From Microbacteriaceae bacterium (GTDB lineage Bacteria > Actinomycetota > Actinomycetes > Actinomycetales > Microbacteriaceae): a DNA stretch of 64,000 nucleotides. The notes under the pieces are model-generated. The model searched no databases. It was not told the DNA's origin and was given only the letters and a program-made list of their open reading frames with translations. Of the stretch, positions 58,366 through 64,000 are shown in pieces; positions within the stretch are counted from its first letter, which is position 1; each line of letters opens with the position of its first letter. The stretch is from the NCBI GenBank assembly GCA_009780695.1, contig WQZN01000008.1:50738-114737 (forward strand), given 5' to 3'. Made by a program: the position numbers and the translations under genes.

Positions 58366-58479
58366 GGGAGTTTCGCTTCCTGCGACCGCCACAGGTCGGG
58401 CACTGGTCGACTATGAAGAGTAAGGGATTCGCCGCACGATTCCGGCTCCCCTGTGGCAGGGCCGCGCGCGGCACAAGAA

Positions 58480-58493
58480 TCCATTCTGCCAGA
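58480..58493 (-). promoter_or_regulatory. TCTGGCAGAATGGA element upstream of rplS
   Basis: 14-mer identical to the one upstream of rpsP (60690-60703); contains CAGAAT as -10-like, with TTGGGC 17 nt upstream. Confidence 0.5.
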
Positions 58494-58516
58494 GCGCGGG
58501 CCGTGGCCCAAATCTG

Positions 58517-59242
58517 CTAGAGCGGCACCGCTCCGTCGTCGGCCAACAGATCGGGGCGCACCCGGCGCGTCCGCTCGACCTGCTGCTCATGACGCCACTT
58601 CGCGATGGCGCCGTGGTTCCCCGACAGCAGGATCGGCGGGACCTCGAGGCCACGCCATTCGGCGGGCTTGGTGTAGCTCGGGTACTCCAGCAGCCCGTTC
58701 TCGTGGCTCTCCTCCACGAGCGACGCGGGATTGCCGACGACGCCCGGAACCAGGCGCCCGATGGCCTCGATCATGGCCATCACCGCGACCTCGCCGCCGT
58801 TCAGCACGTAGTCGCCCATGCTCACGAGCTTGACGCGCGCGCGGGTCGCGACGTGATCGAAGACGCGCTGGTCGATGCCCTCGTAGCGGCCGCAGCCGAA
58901 GACGAGCTGTTCCTCGTCGGCGAGCGAACGCGCCATGGCCTGTGTGAAGACCTCGCCGGCCGGCGAGGGGAAGATCACGAGCGGGTCGGAGCCCTCAGCC
59001 CGATCGGCAGAGCCCGAGTCGAGCAGGGTGTCGAGCACCTCGCCCCACGGCTCGGGCTTCATGACCATGCCGGCGCCCCCGCCGTACGGGGTGTCGTCGA
59101 CCGTGCGGTGCCGGTCGTGCGTGTAGTCGCGCAGGTCGTGCACGCCGAGCTCGATGAGCCCGTTCGTGCGCGCCTTCCCGAGCAACGAGATGTCGAGCAC
59201 ATCGAAGAACGTCGGGAAGATCGTCACGATGTCGATGCGCAT
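58517..59242 (-). CDS. trmD: tRNA (guanine(37)-N1)-methyltransferase
   Basis: [65 protein letters not shown]. Confidence 0.97.
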   Translation of the reverse strand: MRIDIVTIFPTFFDVLDISLLGKARTNGLIELGVHDLRDYTHDRHRTVDDTPYGGGAGMVMKPEPWGEVLDTLLDSGSADRAEGSDPLVIFPSPAGEVFTQAMARSLADEEQLVFGCGRYEGIDQRVFDHVATRARVKLVSMGDYVLNGGEVAVMAMIEAIGRLVPGVVGNPASLVEESHENGLLEYPSYTKPAEWRGLEVPPILLSGNHGAIAKWRHEQQVERTRRVRPDLLADDGAVPL

Positions 59243-59248
59243 CGGAGG

Positions 59249-59884
59249 TCAGGCCTCTTCGGTCTCGACGGGTTCGGGGGCCTCTGCGGATGCCTCGGCC
59301 GGGGCATCCTCAACGGCCTCGGACCCGACCTCGTCCTCGTCTTCGGGGAGCTCTTCGAACAGCCCGGCCGGCGGGGTGACGGTCAGCGTGCCCGCGACGA
59401 GGTCGACGGCCGGCACGATCGCGGCGACGAAGGGCACGAGCACCTCGCCCGCGGCGGTCTCGATCGCCAACAGGTCCTGGGCGGGCATGTGGTCGACCCG
59501 GGCGACCTTGCCGACCGCGGCGCCGTCGCGCAGCGCGGTGAGGCCGACCAGCTGGTGGTCGTACCACGCGTCCTCTTCGGGAGCGTCGTCGGACGCGTCG
59601 ACCCAGAGGATGGCCTTGATGAGGCTCTCGGCCTCGGTGCGGTCGTCCACGCCGACGAAGAAGCCGACGGGGTGGCCGTTGTACCAGCGCAGCTCGCGCA
59701 GCTCGAGGTTCTTGCCGTGCCACTTCGACGTGTCCGGCACCTGGAGCGAGAAGACGGCACCCGGCACGAAGCGGCGCTCGGGGTCGTCGGTGTAGAGCTC
59801 GAGTTTGATGGCGCCCTTGAGCCCGTGGGCCTTGGTGAGGCGCCCGACCCGCAGCTGAGCGTCAGACGGTTTGGCGACCGCCAT
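59249..59884 (-). CDS. rimM: Ribosome maturation factor RimM with acidic C-terminal tail
   Basis: LRVGRLTKAHGLKGAIKLELYTDDPERRFVPGAVF; PRC barrel; tail EELPEDEDEVGSEAVEDAPAEASAEAPEPVETEEA. Confidence 0.93.
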   Translation of the reverse strand: MAVAKPSDAQLRVGRLTKAHGLKGAIKLELYTDDPERRFVPGAVFSLQVPDTSKWHGKNLELRELRWYNGHPVGFFVGVDDRTEAESLIKAILWVDASDDAPEEDAWYDHQLVGLTALRDGAAVGKVARVDHMPAQDLLAIETAAGEVLVPFVAAIVPAVDLVAGTLTVTPPAGLFEELPEDEDEVGSEAVEDAPAEASAEAPEPVETEEA

Positions 59885-60120
59885 CAGCGGGCGGTGTCGA
59901 CGACGTCGACACGGACGCGCTCGCTGCCCGCCAGCGCGTTCACCACGGTGCGCAGGCTGCTCACGGTGTGACCACCGCGGCCGATCACGCGGCCGAGGTC
60001 CTCGGGGTTCACGGAAACCTCGAGGACCTCGCCGCGAGGCGAGCTCTTCTGTGCGACCTCGACATCATCGGGATGTTCGACGATGCCCTTGACGAGGTGT
60101 GCGACAGCAGTAGCGAGCAT
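59884..60120 (-). CDS. KhpA-like KH-domain RNA-binding protein
   Basis: LVKGIVEHPDDVEV...VNPEDLGRVIGRGGHTVSSLRTVV. Confidence 0.93.
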   Translation of the reverse strand: MLATAVAHLVKGIVEHPDDVEVAQKSSPRGEVLEVSVNPEDLGRVIGRGGHTVSSLRTVVNALAGSERVRVDVVDTAR

Positions 60121-60131
60121 GGTGATGAGAC

Positions 60132-60557
60132 CTACTCCGCGGCCTCGTCGGAGGCCTCAGCGGCCTCGTCGGCAGGAGCCTCGACGGCCTCGGCCTTCGC
60201 CGGGGTCTCGGTCTTCGGCTTCAGAACCGGCTTCTTCTTCTCGTCGGCGACGAACTCGGCCTTGCCCTCGGGCGCGACGACCTTGGACTCGGTGTCCTTC
60301 TCGCCCTTGAACTTGGCCCAGTCACCCGTGAGCTTGAGGAGCACGAGGACCTGCTCGGTCGGCTGGGCGCCGACGCCGAGCCAGTACTGCGCACGCTCGG
60401 TGTCGATCTTGATGAGCGACGGGTTCTCCGTCGGGTGGTACTGACCGATCTCTTCGATCACACGACCGTCGCGCTTAGTGCGCGAGTCGGCGACGACGAC
60501 ACGGTAGTAGGGGGCACGGATCTGGCCCAGGCGCTTGAGGCGAATCTTGACAGCCAC
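60132..60557 (-). CDS. rpsP: 30S ribosomal protein S16 with acidic C-terminal tail (GTG start)
   Basis: [50 protein letters not shown]. Confidence 0.96.
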   Translation of the reverse strand: MAVKIRLKRLGQIRAPYYRVVVADSRTKRDGRVIEEIGQYHPTENPSLIKIDTERAQYWLGVGAQPTEQVLVLLKLTGDWAKFKGEKDTESKVVAPEGKAEFVADEKKKPVLKPKTETPAKAEAVEAPADEAAEASDEAAE

Positions 60558-60689
60558 AGTTCTCCTGTAGGTGGTGGAGGTGTTGAAGCGAACTGACTGC
60601 GCGGGCTGTGGGGTCAAGCACGCCCTCGCAGGAGGTCTGATGGAGGCTTCGGCGTTCGGATAGAGGGTCGGAACGCATGAAGCCGACAG

Positions 60690-60703
60690 TCCATTCTGCC
60701 AGA
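60690..60703 (-). promoter_or_regulatory. TCTGGCAGAATGGA element upstream of rpsP
   Basis: 14-mer identical to the one at 58480-58493. Confidence 0.5.
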
Positions 60704-60719
60704 CGGAGCACCGGGGCTG

Positions 60720-62759
60720 CTAATCAGCGAGACGGCGCGCCGCCGCGATCCCCTCGCTCGTCGCACGGACGGCGTCGACGGACCGCGCGTCGCGCGCGCC
60801 GCCGACGATCTCGTGCGGGATGACGCGTGCCGCGAGCCCTGCCGAGAGCGTCTCGTTGCTCTCCTGGCCGGCGCAGATCACGACGGTCTCGCCCGGGATC
60901 AGTTCGACGGCGCCGTCCGCGTGCACGACTTCGACGCCTTCCGCTGTGATGCGCCGGTAGTCGATGCCGGCGAGCAGCCGCACGCCCGCGTGCTGCAGCG
61001 CGCCGACGTTCACCCAGCGGCTCGTGATGCCGACGCCCTGGCCGAACTTGCCCTGCCGCCGCAGCACCGTGACGTCGGAGCCGGGCCGCGGGCGCTGGAG
61101 CGCACGGGTCGGGCGCGAGCGGGCGAACTCGGCGGAGCCGTCGAGGTCGAAGCGCGACTCGAACGCGAGCGCGCGCGCCTTCTCGTCGTGGAACTCGACG
61201 AGGAACGCCGCGAGGTCGACGCCGATGCCGCCGCCCCCGATGATCGCGACGCTGCCGGTCGGAACACCCCGGCGGATGGCCTGCTCGTAGCTCAGGACGT
61301 GGGGCAGGTCGGCGCCCTCGATGTCGACGGGGCGCGGGGTGACGCCGGATGCCAGGACCACTCCGTCGAAGGCGGCCAGCGCCTCGACATCCGCCGTCTC
61401 GCCCGTGCGCAGCTCGGCGCCGGCCGCCGTGAGCCGCGCGGCGGCGGAGCGGACGGTGAGGGCGTAGTCCTCCTTGCCGGGCACCCGCGCCGCGAGGGCG
61501 AACTGGCCGCCGAGCGCGTCCCGCGCCTCGAAGACCGTGACCGTGTGACCGCGGCGGGCCAGGTCGTCGGCCGCGGCGAGACCGGCCGGGCCGCCGCCGA
61601 CGACCGCGATGCGCTGCGGCGCGCGGGTCGGCGCGAGCGGGAACTCGAGCTCGCGCGCGGCGCGCGGGTTGACCAGGCAGCCGATCTCCTGGAAGACGAG
61701 CGAGCGGTCGATGCAGGCCTGGTCGCAGCCGATGCACGTGTTGATGCGCGTGAAGTCGCCCGCGAACGAGCGGTTCACGAGCTCGGGGTCGGCGAGCAAC
61801 GGACGTGCGAGCGCGATCGCGTCGACGTGCCCGCGGGCGAGGACCGCCTCGGCGTCGCGCAGATCGTTGACCCGGTTGCTGCCGATGACCGGCAGCTCGG
61901 GGTGGGCCGTGTGGACGGCGTCGGCGAGACGCTCGCCGTATGCGATCCAGGCGCCGTGCGGCACGGATGCCTGCACCGTCGGCACCGTGGACTCGTGCCA
62001 GCCGACGCCCATGCTGAGCGCGTCGACGCCGGCGTCGGCCAGGGCGAGCGCGAAGGCATCCGCCTCGGCCTCGCTCGTCGAGCCCGGCATCAGATCGGTC
62101 GCGGAGACGCGCACCGAGATCGGGAAATCGTCGCCGACGGCAGTACGGACGGCGGCCAGCACCGCGAGCGGGAAGCGCATGCGACCCGTCGCGTCGCCGC
62201 CCCACTCGTCCTCGCGCTGATTCGTGAGCGGCGAGAGGAACTGGTTGAGCAGGTAGCCCTCGGAGGCCATGAGCTCGACCGCGTCGAAGCCGGCCTCGCG
62301 CGCGGCCGCGGCCGCGGCGGCGAAGTCGGCGACGGTGCGCTCGACGTCGGCGCCCGTGAGCTCACGCGGCACGAGGCCGCGCGCGGCACGCCACGGGACC
62401 GGGCTCGGCGCCACGGCCCAGCCGCCGACCGCGTAGCGGCCCGCGTGGAAGAGCTGTGCGGAGAGGAACCCTCCGGCTCCGTGCACCGCGGCCGCCGCCG
62501 CGGCGAAGGTGCGGCGGGCCCCGGCATCCGTCATGACGACGTAGTCGGGGCCGCCGCGCGCCTCGTCGTTGACCGAGATGCCGCCCGTGATGATGAGCGA
62601 CGCGCCGCCCGCGACGCGCTCGCGATAGAACGCGGCGAGTGCCTCTCCCCCGTCGTCACGCGGCTCGAGGCCCGTGTGCATGCTGCCCATCACCACGCGG
62701 TGCGGCAGCTCGAGGGGGCCGAGGTGCCACGGGCGACGCAGGCGGTCTAGCTCAGGCAT
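60720..62759 (-). CDS. NADH:flavin oxidoreductase / 2,4-dienoyl-CoA reductase (FadH-like)
   Basis: OYE-type barrel HLGPLELPHRVVMGSMHTGLE; CIGCDQACIDR Fe-S motif; two Rossmann GGGPAGLAAADDLARRGH. Confidence 0.9.
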   Translation of the reverse strand: MPELDRLRRPWHLGPLELPHRVVMGSMHTGLEPRDDGGEALAAFYRERVAGGASLIITGGISVNDEARGGPDYVVMTDAGARRTFAAAAAAVHGAGGFLSAQLFHAGRYAVGGWAVAPSPVPWRAARGLVPRELTGADVERTVADFAAAAAAAREAGFDAVELMASEGYLLNQFLSPLTNQREDEWGGDATGRMRFPLAVLAAVRTAVGDDFPISVRVSATDLMPGSTSEAEADAFALALADAGVDALSMGVGWHESTVPTVQASVPHGAWIAYGERLADAVHTAHPELPVIGSNRVNDLRDAEAVLARGHVDAIALARPLLADPELVNRSFAGDFTRINTCIGCDQACIDRSLVFQEIGCLVNPRAARELEFPLAPTRAPQRIAVVGGGPAGLAAADDLARRGHTVTVFEARDALGGQFALAARVPGKEDYALTVRSAAARLTAAGAELRTGETADVEALAAFDGVVLASGVTPRPVDIEGADLPHVLSYEQAIRRGVPTGSVAIIGGGGIGVDLAAFLVEFHDEKARALAFESRFDLDGSAEFARSRPTRALQRPRPGSDVTVLRRQGKFGQGVGITSRWVNVGALQHAGVRLLAGIDYRRITAEGVEVVHADGAVELIPGETVVICAGQESNETLSAGLAARVIPHEIVGGARDARSVDAVRATSEGIAAARRLAD

Positions 62760-62761
62760 GG

Positions 62762-62792
62762 GGTCTCGATACGCGCGCTTCGCGCGCTACTC
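62762..62792. repeat. Intergenic GGTCTCGATACGCGCGC... palindromic repeat
   Basis: GGTCTCGATACGCGCGCTTCGCGCGCTACTCG; supplies the stop codon of the minus-strand SDR gene. Confidence 0.5.
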
Positions 62793-63620
62793 GGCCACCG
62801 AGTCGTCGCCGAAGACGGCCGAGTGCAGATCGCCCGTCGTGTCGGACCAGAACGGCGGCGCGATGATCGTGAGACCGCCGTCGACCGTGAGGACCTGGCC
62901 GGTGATGTAGCCCGCCTTCTCCGACAGCAGGAACTGCGCGGCATCCGCCATGTCGTCGGCCTTCGCGGGGCGCCCGAGCGGCAGCTTCGAGATGACCGAG
63001 TCCATCAGCGCCATGCCCGGCACCTTGTTGTAGAAGTAGTCGAGCGAGTCGGTGTCGATGAGACCGCCGTTGACCGCGTTGACCGTGATGTTCTTGGGCC
63101 CGAACTCGGCCGCCATGTAGCGCATGTACTGCTCGGCCATGGCCTTCGAGGCGCCGAGCGCCGCGTAGGTCGGGAAGGCGCGGAGCGAGCCGTAGCTGGA
63201 GATGTAGAGGATGCGGCCGCCGCGGGGCATGCGCTTCACGGCCTGCTGCGCGCCGAGCACGAAGCTGCGCGCGTTCATCGCGTAGCTGCGGTCGATGTGG
63301 TGGACCTTCATCTCCGAGATCGGCTTGAACGCGGCCGCGGCGGCATTCGCGACGAACGCGTCGATGTGGTCGTAGTGCTCGTCGATGCCGGCGAACAGCG
63401 CCTCGATGCCCTCGGGCACCTCGATGTCGGCCTGCACCGTGATGCCGTCGCCGCCCGCGGCGCGCACTGCGGCGAGCGACTCCTCGGCGAGGTCGGCGTT
63501 CTTCTTGTAGTTGATGACGACGTGCGCGCCCTCGGCGCCGAGCTTCTCGGCGAGCAGGCGGCCGATGCCGCGGCTCGCGCCCGTGATGACGACGACGCGC
63601 GCCGAAGTGTTCTCGCTCAC
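62787..63620 (-). CDS. SDR family oxidoreductase, FabL-like (Y-x6-K)
   Basis: VVVITGASRGIGRLLAEKLG; SSYGSLRAFPTYAALGASKAMAEQYMRYMAAEFGPK; GYITGQVLTVDGG. Confidence 0.85.
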   Translation of the reverse strand: MSENTSARVVVITGASRGIGRLLAEKLGAEGAHVVINYKKNADLAEESLAAVRAAGGDGITVQADIEVPEGIEALFAGIDEHYDHIDAFVANAAAAAFKPISEMKVHHIDRSYAMNARSFVLGAQQAVKRMPRGGRILYISSYGSLRAFPTYAALGASKAMAEQYMRYMAAEFGPKNITVNAVNGGLIDTDSLDYFYNKVPGMALMDSVISKLPLGRPAKADDMADAAQFLLSEKAGYITGQVLTVDGGLTIIAPPFWSDTTGDLHSAVFGDDSVAE

Positions 63621-64000
63621 CAGTTCAGGATCCCTTCCGTGTTCGCCTCGCCCGTGATCGCGGCGCGGCCGACGACGAGCTTCTGGATCTCGTTCGTGCC
63701 CTCTTCGAAACGCTGAGCGCGCGCATCGCGGTACACGCGCTCGATCGCGTTCTTCTTCCAGTAACCGCGGCCGCCGAACACCTGAAGCGCATTGTCGGTG
63801 ACCGTTGCGAGCATCTCGACCGCGATCATCTTTGCGGCGCTCGACAGAGCGGATGCCTCTGGCGCACTGTTCTCGTACGCGCGCGCCGCCTGGATGATGA
63901 GCGACTTCGCCGCGGCGATCCGGCCGAAGTTCTCGGCGATGTAGAACTGGATGACCTGGCGCTGCGCGAGGGGCTTGCCGAAGGTCACGCGCTCTTTCGA
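63617..64000 (-). CDS. Acyl-CoA dehydrogenase, C-terminal part (N-terminus beyond window)
   Basis: RQVIQFYIAENFGRIAAAKSLIIQAARAYE...ALQVFGGRGYWKKNAIERVYRDARAQRFEEGTNEIQKLVVGRAAI. Confidence 0.9.
   Translation of the reverse strand, partial: SKERVTFGKPLAQRQVIQFYIAENFGRIAAAKSLIIQAARAYENSAPEASALSSAAKMIAVEMLATVTDNALQVFGGRGYWKKNAIERVYRDARAQRFEEGTNEIQKLVVGRAAITGEANTEGILNW

Overview
High-GC chromosomal window, most likely from an actinobacterium of the Microbacteriaceae type (inferred from gene content, codon use and synteny). It is mostly conserved core chromosome. Features include a thiamine ECF transporter with a TPP riboswitch, dinB, a ParA/MinD-like ATPase, fadD, an ECF42-type sigma factor with three YCII/DGPF paralogs, a MazF-like toxin-antitoxin pair, gatCAB, ligA, mnmA, a cysteine desulfurase, and a glycogen/GlgE cluster (glgX-glgP-glgE-glgB). 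The right half carries the conserved block cdsA-frr-pyrH-tsf-rpsB ... xerC-dprA-comM-yraN-DUF2469-rnhB-lepB-rplS-trmD-rimM-khpA-rpsP, then a fatty-acid-related cluster. I saw no tRNA, rRNA, prophage, transposase or CRISPR. The signals most worth a second look are: (i) a membrane protein with an internal lipobox that may be two proteins; (ii) a heptamer GGATGCC/GGCATCC that looks strongly over-represented and often imposes rare codons; (iii) about 14 genes with TANNNT placed 6-8 nt before the start codon (leaderless signature); (iv) a perfect palindrome on the antitoxin start codon; (v) the sigma factor-DGPF paralog array; (vi) a TMEM97/EXPERA-like membrane protein. All calls are by eye; no database search or computation was run.
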